DNA of 64,000 nt from Meandrina meandrites. Its lineage: Eukaryota; Cnidaria; Anthozoa; Scleractinia; Meandrinidae. Location: contig OY855908.1 of the NCBI GenBank assembly GCA_963693305.1, positions 372,001-436,000 on the forward strand, in the 5' to 3' direction. The notes beneath the pieces were generated by a model, which saw only the letters and a program-made list of their open reading frames with translations, ran no database searches and was not told the DNA's origin. Below, one piece after another: positions 39,589-53,022 of this stretch; the stretch's first letter is position 1, and every line of letters begins with the position of its first letter. A program made the position numbers and the translations under genes.

Positions 39589-42500
39589 TTGCCCTGCTTG
39601 GAAAAGCCCACTCAAAATGGTGGTATGAAACCGACCTCATGGTATTCGATAATAAGGGTGTTTTTTCGTTTCGCTCCGATGGGGAAAGTCGAAAAAACGC
39701 GTTTTGAACGCAATTGGACGACGTTCGTCAACCCGGCTTTTTGCCCTGCTTGGAAAAGCCTCCTCAAAATGATGGTATGAAACCGACCTCGTGGAATTCG
39801 ATCCCAAGGGTGTTTTTTCGTTTCGCCCCGATGGGGAAAGTCGAAAAAACGCGTTTTGAACGCAATTGGACGACGTTCGTCAACCCGGCTTATTGCCCTG
39901 CTTGGAAAACCCTACTCAAAATGATGGTATGAAACCGAACTCGTGGAATTCGATCCCAAGGGTGTTGTTTCGTTTCGCCCCGATGGGGAAAGTCGAAAAA
40001 ACGAGTTTTGAACGCAATTGGACGAAGTTCGTCAACCCGGCTTTTTGCCCTGCTTGGAAAAGCCCACTCTAAATGGTGGTATGAAACCGTGTCGTGGAAT
40101 TCGATCCCAAGGGTGTTGTTTCGTTTCGCCCCGATGGGGAAAGTCAAAAAACGCGTTTTGAACGCAATTGGACGACGTTCGTCAACCCGGCTTTTTGCCC
40201 TGCTTGGAAAAGCCCACTCAAAATGGTGGTATGAAACCGACCTCATGGTATTCGATAATAAGGGTGTTTTTTCGTTTCGCCCCGATGGGGAAATTCGAAA
40301 AAACGCGTTTTGAACGCAATTGGACGACGTTCGTCAACCCGGCTTTTTGCCCTGCTTGGAAAAGCCCACTCAAAATGGTGGTATGAAACCGTGTCGTGGA
40401 ATTCGATCCCAAGGGTGTTGTTTCGTTTCGCCCCGATGGGGAAAGTCAAAAAACGCGTTTTGAACGCAATTGGACGACGTTCGTCAACCCGGCTTTTTGC
40501 CCTGCTTGGAAAAGCCCACTCAAAATGGTGGTATGAAACCGACCTCATGGTATTCGATAATAAGGGTGTTTTTTCGTTTCGCCCCGATGGGGAAAGTCGA
40601 AAAAAGGCGTTTTGAACGCAATTGGACGACGTTCGTCAACCCGGCTTTTTTCCCTGCTTGGAAAAGCCAACTCAAAATGGTGGAATGAAACCGACCTCGT
40701 GGAATTCGATCCCAAGGGTGTTGTTTCGTTTCGCCCCGATGGGGAAAGTCGAAAAAACGCGTTTTGAACGCAATTGGACGACGTTCGCGAACCCGGCTTT
40801 TTGCCCTGCTTGGAAAAGCCCACTCAAAATGGTGGTATGAAACCGACCTCGTGGAATTCGATCCCAAGGTTGTTGTTTCGTTTCGCCCCGATGGGGAAAG
40901 TCGAAAAAACGCGTTTTGAACGCAATTGGACGACGTTCGTCAACCCGGCTTTTTTCCCTGCTTGGAAAAGCCAACTCAAAATGGTGGAATGAAACCGACC
41001 TCGTGGAATTCGATCCCAAGGGTGTTGTTTGGTTTCGCCCCGATGGGGAAAATCGAAAAAACGCGTTTTGAACGCAATTGGACGACGTTCGTCAACCCGG
41101 CTTTTTGCCCTGCTTGGAAAAGCCCACTCAAAATGGTGGTATGAAACTGACCTCGTGGAATTCGATCCTAAGGGTGTTGTTTCGTTTCGCCCCGATGTCG
41201 AAAGTTGAAAAAACGCGTTTTGAACGCAATTGGACGACGTTCGTCAACCCGGCTTTTTGCCCTGCTTGGAAAAGCCCACTCAAAATGGTGGTATGAAACC
41301 GACCTCGTGGAATTCGATCCCAAGGGTGTTGTTTCGTTTCGCCCCGATGGGGAAAGTCAAAAAACGCGTTTTGAACGAAATATGACGACGTTCGTCAACC
41401 CGGCTTTTTGCCCTGCTTGGAAAAGCCCACTCAAAATGGTATTATGAAACCGACCTCATGGTATTCGATAATAAGGGTGTTTTTTCGTTTCGCTCCGATG
41501 GGGAAAGCCGAAAAAACGCGTTTTGAACGCAATTGGACGACGTTCGTCAACCCGGCTTTTTGCCCTGCTTGGAAAAGCCTCCTCAAAATGATGGTATGAA
41601 ACCGACCTCGTGGAATTCGATCCCAAGGGTGTTTTTTCGTTTCGCCCCGATGGGGAAAGTCGAAAAAACGCGTTTTGAACGCAATTGGACGACGTTCGTC
41701 AACCCGGCTTATTGCCCTGCTTGGAAAACCCTACTCAAAATGATGGTATGAAACCGAACTCGTGGAATTCGATCCCAAGGGTGTTTTTTCGTTTCGCCCC
41801 GATGGGAAAAGTCGAAAAAACGCGTTTTGAACGCAATTTGACGACGTTCGTCAACCCGGCTTTTTGCCCTGCTTGGAAAAGCCCACTCAAAATGGTGGTA
41901 TGAAACCGACCTCGTGGAATTCGATCCCAAGGGTGTTGTTTCGTTTCGCCCCGATGGGGAAAGTCGAAAAAACGAGTTTTGAACGCAATTGGACGAAGTT
42001 CGTCAACCCGGCTTTTTGCCCTGCTTGGAAAAGCCCACTCAAAATGGTGGTATGAAACCGTGTCGTGGAATTCGATCCCAAGGGTGTTGTTTCGTTTCGC
42101 CCCGATGGGGAAAGTCAAAAAACGCGTTTTGAACGCAATTGGACGACGTTCGTCAACCCGGCTTTTTGCCCTGCTTGGAAAAGCCCACTCAAAATGGTGG
42201 TATGAAACCGACCTCATGGTATTCGATAATAAGGGTGTTTTTTCGTTTCGCCCCGATGGGGAAAGTCGAAAAAACGCGTTTTGAACGCAATTGGACGACG
42301 TTCGTCAACCCGGCTTTTTGCCCTGCTTGGAAAAGCCTCCTCAAAATGATGGTATGAAACCGACCTCGTGGAATTCGATCCCAAGGGTGTTTTTTCGTTT
42401 CGCCCCGATGGGGAAAGTCGAAAAAACGCGTTTTGAACGCAATTGGACGACGTTCGTCAACCCGGCTTATTGCCCTGCTTGGAAAACCCTACTCAAAATG

Positions 42501-43866
42501 ATGGTATGAAACCGAACTCGTGGAATTCGATCCCAAGGGTGTTTTTTCGTTTCGCCCCGATGGGAAAAGTCGAAAAAACGCGTTTTGAACGCAATTGGAC
42601 GACGTTCGTCAACCCGGCATTTTGCCCTGCTTGGAAAAGCCTCCTCAAAATGATGGTATGAAACCGACCTCGTGGAATTCGATCCCAAGGGTGTTTTTTC
42701 GTTTCGCCCCGATGGGGAAAGTCGAAAAAACGCGTTTTGAACGCAATTGGACGACGTTCGTCAACCCGGCTTATTGCCCTGCTTGGAAAACCCTACTCAA
42801 AATGATGGTATGAAACCGAACTCGTGGAATTCGATCCCAAGGGTGTTTTTTCGTTTCGCCCCGATGGGAAAAGTCGAAAAAACGCGTTTTGAACGCAATT
42901 GGACGACGTTCGTCAACCCGGCTTTTTGCCCTGCTTGGAAAAGCCCACTCAAAATGGTGGTATGAAACCGACCTCGTGGAATTCGATCCCAAGGGTGTTG
43001 TTTCGTTTCGCCCCGATGGGGAAAGTCGAAAAAACGAGTTTCGAACGCAATTGGACGAAGTTCGTCAACCCGGCTTTTTGCCCTGCTTGGAAAAGCCCAC
43101 TCAAAATGGTGGTATGAAACCGTGTCGTGGAATTCGATCCTAAGGGTGTTTTTTCGTTTCGCCCCGATGGGGAAAGTCGAAAAAACGCGTTTTGAACGCA
43201 ATTCGACGACGTTCGTCAACCCGGCTTTTTGCCCTGCTTGGAAAAGCCCACTGAATATGGTGGTATGAAACCGACCTCGTGGAATTCGATCCCAAGGGTG
43301 TTGTTTCGTTTCGCAAAAAATGGGGAAAGTCGAAAAACGCGCTTTTTAAACTCAATTGGACGACGTTCGTCAACCCGGCTTTTTTCCCTGCTTGGAAAAG
43401 CCAACTCAAAATGGTGGTATGAAACCGACCTCGTGGTATTCGATCCTAAGGGTGTTTTTTCGTTTCGCCCCGATGGGGAAAGTCGAAAAAACGCGTTTTT
43501 AACGCCATTGGAGGACGTTCGTCAACCCGGCTTTTTGCCCTGCTTGGAAAAGCCCACTCAAAATGGTGGTATGAAACCGTGTCGTGGAATTCGATCCTAA
43601 GGGTGTTTTTTCGTTTCGCCCCGATGGGGAAAGTCGAAAAAACGCGTTTTGAACGCAATTCGACGACGTTCGTCAACCCGGCTTTTTGCCCTGCTTGGAA
43701 AAGCCCACTGAATATGGTGGTATGAAACCGACCTCGTGGAATTCGATCCCAAGGGTGTTGTTTCGTTTCGCAAAAAATGGGGAAAGTCGAAAAACGCGCT
43801 TTTTAAACTCAATTGGACGACGTTCGTCAACCCGGCTTTTTTCCCTGCTTGGAAAAGCCAACTCAA
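39589..43866. repeat. Higher-order repeat block with ATTCGATAATAAGGG variants
   Basis: Monomers with GATAATAAGGG appear only here and near 44.3, 59.4-62.4 and 63.9 kb. A series at 39589 recurs 1,819 bp later, two-monomer copies repeat at 42443/42747, and a three-monomer unit with a GCAAAAAATGGGG variant is duplicated at 43140/43597 (457 bp). Confidence 0.65.
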
Positions 43867-46453
43867 AATGGTGGTATGAAACCGACCTCGTGGTATTCGA
43901 TCCTAAGGGTGTTTTTTCGTTTCGCCCCGATGGGGAAAGTCGAAAAAACGCGTTTTTAACGCCATTGGAGGACGTTCGTCAACCCGGCTTTTTGCCCTGC
44001 TTGGAAAAGCCCACTCAAAATGGTGGTATGAAACCGACCTCGTCGTATTCGATCCTAAGGGTGTTTTTTCGTTTCGCCCCAAAGGGGAAAGTCGAAAAAA
44101 CGCGTTTTGAACGCCATTGGACGACGTTCGTCAACCCGGCTTTTTGCCCTGCTTGGAAAAGCCCACTCAAAATGGTGGTATGAAACCGACCTAGTGGAAT
44201 TCGATCCCAAGGGTGTTGTTTCGTTTCGCCCCGATGGGGAAAGTCAAAAAACGCCTTTTGAACGCAATTGGACGACGTTCGTCAACCCGGCTTTTTGCCC
44301 TGCTTGGACAAGCCCACTCAAAATGGTGGTATGAAACCGACCTCATGGTATTCGATAATAAGGGTGTTTTTTCGTTTCGCACCGATGGGGAAAGTCGAAA
44401 AAACGCGTATTGAACGCAATTGGACGACGTTCGTCAACCCGGCTTTTTGCCCTGCTTGGAAAAGCGCACTCAAAATGGTGGTATGAAACCGACCTCGTGG
44501 AGTTCGATCCCAAGTGTGTTTTTTCGTTTCGCCCCGATTGGGAAAGTCGAAAAAACGCGTTTTGAACGCAATTGGACGACGTTCGTCAACCCGGCTTTTT
44601 GCCCTGCTTGGAAAAGCCCACTCAAAATGGTGGTATGAAACCGACCTCGTGTATTCGATCCTAAGGGTGTTTTTTCGTTTCGCCCCGATGGGGAAAGTCG
44701 AAAAAACGCGTTTTGAACGCAATTGGACGACGTTCGTCAACCCGGCTTTTTGCCCTGCTTGGAAAAGCCCACTCAAAATGATGGTATGAAACCGACCTAG
44801 TGGAATTCGATCCCAAGGGTGTTGTTTCGTTTCGCCCTGATGGGAAAAGTCGAAAAAACGCGTTTTGAACGCAATTGGACGACGTTCGTGTACCCGGCTT
44901 TTTGCCCTGCTTGGAAAAGCCCACTCAAAATGGTGGTATGAAACCGACCTCGTGGAATTCGATCCCAAGGGTGTTTTTTCGTTTCGCCCGGATGGGGAAA
45001 GTCGAAAAAACGCGTTTTGAACGCAATTGGACGACGTTCGTCCACCCGGCTTTTTGCCCTGCTTGGAAAAGTCCACTCAAAATAGTGGTATGAAACCGAC
45101 CTAGTGGAATTCGATCCCAAGGGTGTTGTTTCGTTTCGCCCCGATAATGAAAGTCGAAAAAACGCGTTTTGAACGCAATTGGACGACGTTCGTCAACCCG
45201 GCTTTTTGCCCTGATTGGAAGAGCCCACTCAAAATGGTGGTATGAATCCGACCTCGTGGAATTCGACCCCAAGGGTGTTGTTTCGTTTTGCCCCAATTTT
45301 GGAAAGTCGAAAAAACGCGTTTTGAACGCAATTGGACGACGTTCGTCAACCCGGCTTTTTGCCCTGCTTGGAAAAGGGCACTCAAAATGGTGGTATGAAA
45401 CCGACCTCGTGGAGTTCGATCCCAAGTGTGTTTTTTCGTTTCGCCCCAATGGGGAAAGTCGAAAAAACGCGTTTTGAACGCAATTGGACGACGTTCGTCA
45501 ACCCGGCTTTTTGCCCTGCTTGGAAAAGCCCACTCAAAATGGTGGTATGAAACCGACCTCGTGGCATTCGATCCCAAGGGTGTTGTCTCGTTTCGCCCCG
45601 ATGGGGAAAGTCGAAAAACGCGTTTTGAACGCAATTGGACGACGTTCGTCAACCCGGCTTTTTGCCCTGCTTGGAAAAGCCCACTCAAAATGGTGGTATG
45701 AAACCGACCTCGTGGCATTCGATCCCAAGGGTGTTGTCTCGTTTCGCCCCGATGGGGAAAGTCGAAAAACGCGTTTTGAACGCAATTGGACGACGTTCGT
45801 CAACCCGGCTTTTTGCCCTGCTTGGAAAAGCCCACTCAAAATGGTGGTATGAAACCGACCTCGTGGTATTCGATCCTAAGGGTGTTTTTTCGTTTCGCCC
45901 CGATGGGGAAAGTCGAAAAAACGCGTTTTGAACGCAATTGGACGACGTTCGTCAACCCGGCTTTTTGTCCTGCTTGGAAAAGCCCACTCAAAATGGTGGT
46001 ATGAAACCGACCTCGTGGAATTCGATCCCAAGGGTATTGCTTCGTTTCGCCCCGATGGGGAAAGTCGAAAAACGCGTTTTGAACGCAATTGGAGGACGTT
46101 CGTCAACCCGGCTTTTTGCCCTGCTTTGAAAAGCCCACTCAAAATGGTGGGTTGAAACCGACCTCCTGGAGTTCGATCCCAAGGGTGTTTTTTCGTTTCG
46201 CCCCGATGGGGAAAGTCGAAAAAACGCGTTTTGAACGCAATTGGACGACGTTCGTCAACCCGGCTTTTTTTCCTGCTTGGAAAAGCCCACTCAAAATGGT
46301 GGTATGAAACCGAGCTGGTGGAATTCGATCCCAAGGGTGTTTTTTCGTTTCGCCCCGATTAGGAAAGTCGAAAAAACGCGTTATGAACGCAATTGGACGA
46401 CGTTCGTGAACCCGGCTTTTTGCCTTGCTTGGAAAAGCCCACTCAAAATGGTC

Positions 46454-49400
46454 TTATGAAACCGACCTCGTGGAATTCGATCCCAAGGGTGTTTTTTCGT
46501 TTCGCCCCAATTTTGGAAAGTCGAAAAAACGCGTTTTGAACGCAATTGGACGACGTTCGTCAACCCGGCTTTTTGCCCTGCTTGGAAAAGCCCACTCAAA
46601 ATGGTGGTATGAAACCGACCTCGTGTATTCGATCCTAAGGGTGTTTTTTCGTTTCGCCCCGATGGGGAAAGTCGAAAAAACGCGTTTTGAACGCAATTGG
46701 ACGACGTTCGTCAACCCGGCTTTTTGCCCTGCTTGGAAAAGCCCACTCAAAATGATGGTATGAAACCGACCTAGTGGAATTCGATCCCAAGGGTGTTGTT
46801 TCGTTTCGCCTCGATGGGAAAAGTCGAAAAAACGCGTTTTGAACGCAAATGGACGACGTTCGTGAACCCGGCTTTTTGCCCTTCTTGGAAAAGCCCACTC
46901 AAAATGGTGGTATGAAACCGACCTCGTGGAATTCTATCCTAAGGGTGTTGTTTCGTTTCGCCTCGATGGGAAAAGTCGAAAAAACGCGTTTTGATCGGAA
47001 ATGGACGACGTTCGTCAACCCGGCTTTTTGCCCTGCTTGGAAAAGCCCACTCAAAATGGTGGTATGAAACCGACCTCGTGGAATTCGATCCCAAGGGTGT
47101 TTTTTCGTTTCGCCCGGATGGGGAAAGTCGAAAAAACGCGTTTTGAACGCAATTGGACGACGTTCGTCAACCCGGCTTTTTGCCCTGCTTGGAAAAGTCC
47201 ACTCAAAATAGTGGTATGAAACAGACCTAGTGGAATTCGATCCCAAGGGTGTTGTTTCGTTTCGCCCCGATAGGGAAAGTCGAAAAAACGCGTTTTGAAC
47301 GCAATTGGACAACGTTCGTCAACCCGGCTTTTTGCCCTGATTGGAAGAGCCCACTCAAAATGGTGGTATGAAACCGACCTCGTGGAATTCGATCCCAAGG
47401 GTGTTTTTTCGTTTCGCCCCGATGGGGAAAGTCGAAAAAACGCGTTTTGAACGCAATTGGACGACGTTCGTCAACCCGGCTTTTTGCCTTGCTTGGAAAA
47501 GCCCACTCAAAATGGTCTTATGAAACCGACCTCGTGGAATTCGATCCCAAGGGTGTTTTTTCGTTTCGCCCCAATTTTGGAAAGTCGAAAAAACGCGTTT
47601 TGAACGCAATTGGACGACGTTCGTCAACCCGGCTTTTTGCCCTGCTTGGAAAAGCCCACTCAAAATGGTGGTATGAAACCGACCTCGTGTATTCGATCCT
47701 AAGGGTGTTTTTTCGTTTCGCCCCGATGGGGAAAGTCGAAAAAACGCGTTTTGAACGCAATTGGACGACGTTCGTCAACCCGGCTTTTTGCCCTGCTTGG
47801 AAAAGCCCACTCAAAATGATGGTATGAAACCGACCTAGTGGAATTCGATCCCAAGGGTGTTGTTTCGTTTCGCCTCGATGGGAAAAGTCGAAAAAACGCG
47901 TTTTGAACGCAAATGGACGACGTTCGTGAACCCGGCTTTTTGCCCTTCTTGGAAAAGCCCACTCAAAATGGTGGTATGAAACCGACCTCGTGGAATTCTA
48001 TCCTAAGGGTGTTGTTTCGTTTCGCCTCGATGGGAAAAGTCGAAAAAACGCGTTTTGATCGGAAATGGACGACGTTCGTCAACCCGGCTTTTTGCCCTGC
48101 TTGGAAAAGCCCACTCAAAATGGTGGTATGAAACCGACCTCGTGGAATTCGATCCCAAGGGTGTTTTTTCGTTTCGCCCGGATGGGGAAAGTCGAAAAAA
48201 CGCGTTTTGAACGCAATTGGACGACCTTCGTCAACCCGGCTTTTTGCCCTGCTTGGAAAAGTCCACTCAAAATAGTGGTATGAAACAGACCTAGTGGAAT
48301 TCGATCCCAAGGGTGTTGTTTCGTTTCGCCCCGATAGGGAAAGTCGAAAAAACGCGTTTTGAACGCAATTGGACAACGTTCGTCAACCCGGCTTTTTGCC
48401 CTGATTGGAAGAGCCCACTCAAAATGGTGGTATGAAACCGACCTCGTGGAATTCGACCCCAAGGGTGTTTTTTCGTTTCGCCCCGATGGGGAAAGTCGAA
48501 AAAACGCGTTTTAACGCAATTGGACGACGCTCTTCTTCCCGGCCATTTGCCCGGCTTGGAATAGCCCACTCAAAATGGTGGTATGAAACCGACCTCATGG
48601 AATTCGATCCCAAGGGTGTTGTTTCGTTTCGCCCCAATTTTGGAAAGTCGAAAAAACGCGTTTTGAACGCAATTGGACGACGTTCGTCAACCCGGCTTTT
48701 TGCCCTGCTTGGAAAAGCCCACTCAAAATGGTGGTATGAAACCGACCTCGTGTATTCGATCCTAAGGGTGTTTTTTCGTTTCGCCCCGATGGGGAAAGTC
48801 GAAAAAACGCGTTTTGAACGCAATTGGACGACGTTCGTCAACCCGGCTTTTTGCCCTGCTTGGAAAAGCCCACTCAAAATGATGGTATGAAATCGACCTA
48901 GTGGAATTCGATCCCAAGGGTGTTGTTTCGTTTCGCCTCGATGGGAAAAGTCGAAAAAACGCGTTTTGAACGCAAATGGACGACGTTCGTGAACCCGGCT
49001 TTTTGCCCTGCTTGGAAAAGCCCACTCAAAATGGTGGTATGAAACCGACCTCGTGGAATTCGATCCCCAGGGTGTTTTTTCCTTTCGCCCGGATGGGGAA
49101 AGTCGAAAAAACGCGTTTTGAACGCAATTTGACGACGTTCGTCAACCCGGCTTTTTGCCCTGCTTGGAAAAGTCCACTCAAAATAGTGGTATGAAACAGA
49201 CCTAGTGGAATTCGATCCCAAGGGTGTTGTTTCGTTTCGCCCCGATAGGGAAAGTCGAAAAAACGCGTTTTGAACGCAATTGGACAACGTTCGTCAACCC
49301 GGCTTTTTGCCCTGATTGGAAGAGCCCACTCAAAATGGTGGTATGAAACCGACCTCGTGGAATTCGACCCCAAGGGTGTTTTTTCGTTTCGCCCCGATGG

Positions 49401-49481
49401 GGAAAGTCGAAAAAACGCGTTTTGAACGCAATTGGACGACGCTCTTCTTCCCGGCCTTTTGCCCGGCTTGGAATAGCCCAC
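46454..49481. repeat. Higher-order repeat block, 7-monomer unit
   Basis: A seven-monomer unit that includes the CCCCAATTTTGG variant and GTGTATTCGATCC repeats with a 1,064-bp offset (46454 and 47518). A third, more altered copy follows, with GACGCTCTTCTTCCCGG in place of the usual block. Confidence 0.65.
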
Positions 49482-51002
49482 TCAAAATGGTGGTATGAAA
49501 CCGACCTCGTGGAATTCGATCCCAAGGGTGTTGTTTCGTTTCGCCCCAATTTTGGAAAGTCGAAAAAACGCGTTTTGAACGCAATTGGACGACGTTCGTG
49601 AACCCGGCTTTTTGCCCTGCTCTGAAAAGCCCACTCAAAATGGTGGTATGAAACCGACCTCGTGGAGTTCGATCCCAAGGGTGTTTTTTCGTTTCGCCCC
49701 GATGGGGAAAGTCGAAAAAACGCGTTTTGAACGCAATTGGACGACGTTCTTCAACCCGGCTTTTTGCCCTGCTTGGAAAAGCCCACTCAAAATGGTGGTA
49801 TGAAACCGACTTCGTGGTATTCGATCCTAATGGTTTTTTTTCGTTTCGCCCCGATGGGGAAAGTCGAAAAAATGCGTTTTGAACGCAATTGGACGACGTT
49901 CGTCAACCCGGCTTTTTGCCCTGCTTGGAAAAGCCCACTCAAAATGATGGTATGAAACCGACCTAGTGGAATTCGATCCCAAGGGTGTTGTTTCGTTTCG
50001 CCCCGATGGGGAAAGTCGAAAAAACGCGTTTTGAACGCAATTGGACGACGTTCGTCAACCCGGCTTTTTGCCCTGCTTGGAAAAGCCTCCTCAAAATGAT
50101 GGTATGAAACCGACCTCGTGGAATTCGATCCCAAGGGTGTTTTTTCGTTTCGCCCCGATGGGGAAAGTCGAAAAAACGCGTTTTGAACGCAATTGGACGA
50201 CGTTCGTGAACCCGGCTTTTTGCCCTTCTTGGAAAAGCCCACTCAAAATGGTGGTATGAAACCGACCTCGTGGAATTCGATCCCAAGGGTGTTTTTTCGT
50301 TTCGCCCGGATGGGGAAAGTCGAAAAAACGCGTTTTGAACGCAATTGGACGACGTTCGTCCACCCGGCTTTTTGCCCTGATTGGAAAAGTCCACTCAAAA
50401 TGGTGGTATGAAACCGACCTCGTGGAATTCGATCCCAAGGGTGTTTTTTCGTTTCGCCCCGATGGGGAAAGTCGAAAAAACGCGTTTTGAACGCAATTGG
50501 ACGACGTTCGTCAACCCGGCTTTTTGCCCTGCTTGGAAAAGCCCACTCAAAATGATGGTATCAGACCGACCTCGTGGCATTCGATCCCAAGGGTGTTTTT
50601 TCGTTTCGCCCGGATGGGGAAAGTCGAAAAAACGCGTTTTGAACGCAATTGGACGACGTTCTTCTTCCCGGCCTTTTGCCCTGCTTGGAAAAGCCCACTC
50701 AAAATGGTGGTATGAAACCGACCTCGTGGAATTCGAACCCAAGGGTGTTGTTTCGTTTCGCCCCAATGGGGAAAGTCGAAAAAACGCGTTTTGAACGCAA
50801 TTGGACGACGTTCGTCAACCCGGCTTTTTGCCCTGCTTGGAAAAGGCCACTCAAAATGGTGGTATGAAACCGACCTCGTGGAATTCGACCCAAAGGGTGT
50901 TTTTTCGTTTCGCCCCGATGGGGAAAGTCGAGAAAACGAGTTTTGAACGCAATTGGACGACGTTCGTGAACCAGGCTTTTTGCCCTGCTTGGTAAAGCCC
51001 AC

Positions 51003-53022
51003 TCAAAATAGTGGTATGAATCCGACCTCGTGGAATTCGATCCCAAGGGTGTTTTTTCGTTTCGCCCCGATGGGGAAAGTCGAAAAGACGCGTTTTGAAT
51101 GCAATTGGACGACGTTCGTGAACCCGGCTTTTTGCCCTGCTTGGAAAAGCCCACTCAAAATGATGGTATAAAACCGACCTCGTGGCATTCGATCCCAAGG
51201 GTGTTTTTTCGTTTCGCCAAGATGGGGAAAGTCGAAAAAACGCGTTTTGAACGCAATTGGACGACGTTCGTCAACCCGGCTTTTTGCCCTGCTTGGAAAA
51301 GCCCACTCAAAATGGTGGTATGAAACCGACCTCGTGGAATTCGATCCCAAGGGTGTTTTTTCGTTTCGCCCGGATGGGGAAAGTCGAAAAAACGCGTCTT
51401 GAACGCAATTGGACGACGTTGGTCCACCCGGCTTTTTGCCCTGCTTGGAAAAGCCAAATCAAAATGGTGGTATGAAACCGACCTAGTGGAATTCGATCCC
51501 AAGGGTGTTGTTTCGTTTCGCCCCGATAGGGAAAGTCGAAAAAACGCGTTTTGAACGCAATTGGACGACGTTCGTCAACCCGGCTTTTTGCCCTGCTTGG
51601 AAAAGCCCACTCAAAATGGTGGTATGAAACCGACCTCGTGGAATTCGACCCCAAGGGTGTTTTTTCGTTTCGCCCCGATGGGGAAAGTCGAGAAAACGAG
51701 TTTTGAACGCAATTGGACGACGTTCGTGAACCAGGCTTTTTGCCCTGCTTGGAAAAGCCCACTCAAAATGGTGGTATGAAACCGACCTCGTGGAATTCGA
51801 TCCCAAGGGTGTTTTTTCGTTTCGCCCGGATGGGGAAAGTCGAAAAAACGCGTGTTGAACGCAATTGGACGACGTTCGTCCACCCGGCTTTTTGTTCTGC
51901 TTGGAAAAGTCCACTCAAAATGGTGGCATGAAACCGACCTCGTGGAATTCGACCCCAAGGGTGTTTTTTCGTTTCGCCCCGATGGGGAAAGTCGAGAAAA
52001 CGAGTTTTGAACGCAATTGGACGACGTTCGTGAACCAGGCTTTTTGCCCTGCTTGGAAAAGTCCACTCAAAATGGTGGTATGAAACCGACCTCGTGGAAT
52101 TCGATCCCAAGGGTGTTTTTTCGTTTCGCCCCGATGGGGAAAGTCGAAAAGACGCGTTTTGAATGCAATTGGACGACGTTCGTGAACCCGGCTTTTTGCC
52201 CTGCTTGGAAAAGCCCACTCAAAATGATGGTATAAAACCGACCTCGTGGCATTCGATCCCAAGGGTGTTTTTTCGTTTCGCCAAGATGGGGAAAGTCGAA
52301 AAAACGCGTTTTGAACGCAATTGGACGACGTTCGTCAACCCGGCTTTTTGCCCTGCTTGGAAAAGCCCACTCAAAATGGTGGTATGAAACCGACCTCGTG
52401 GAATTCGATCCCAAGGGTGTTTTTTCGTTTCGCCCGGATGGGGAAAGTCGAAAAAACGCGTCTTGAACGCAATTGGACGACGTTGGTCCACCCGGCTTTT
52501 TGCCCTGCTTGGAAAAGCCAAATCAAAATGGTGGTATGAAACCGACCTAGTGGAATTCGATCCCAAGGGTGTTGTTTCGTTTCGCCCCGATAGGGAAAGT
52601 CGAAAAAACGCGTTTTGAACGCAATTGGACGACGTTCGTCAACCCGGCTTTTTGCCCTGCTTGGAAAAGCCCACTCAAAATGGTGGTATGAAACCGACCT
52701 CGTGGAATTCGACCCCAAGGGTGTTTTTTCGTTTCGCCCCGATGGGGAAAGTCGAGAAAACGAGTTTTGAACGCAATTGGACGACGTTCGTGAACCAGGC
52801 TTTTTGCCCTGCTTGGTAAAGCCCACTCAAAATGGTGGTATGAAACCGACCTCGTGGAATTCGATCCCAAGGGTGTTTTTTCGTTTCGCCCGGATGGGGA
52901 AAGTCGAAAAAACGCGTTTTGAACGCAATTGGACGACGTTCGTCAACCCGGCTTTTTGCCCTGCTTGGAAAAGCCCACTCAAAATGGTGGTATGAAACCG
53001 ACCTAGTGGAATTCCATCCCAA
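51003..53022. repeat. Higher-order repeat block, second 7-monomer unit
   Basis: Monomers from 51003 recur 1,064 bp later. Marker variants are AAAAGACGCG with GAATGCAATT, CGCCAAGATGGGG, and GAGAAAACGAG followed by GAACCAGG. Confidence 0.65.
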
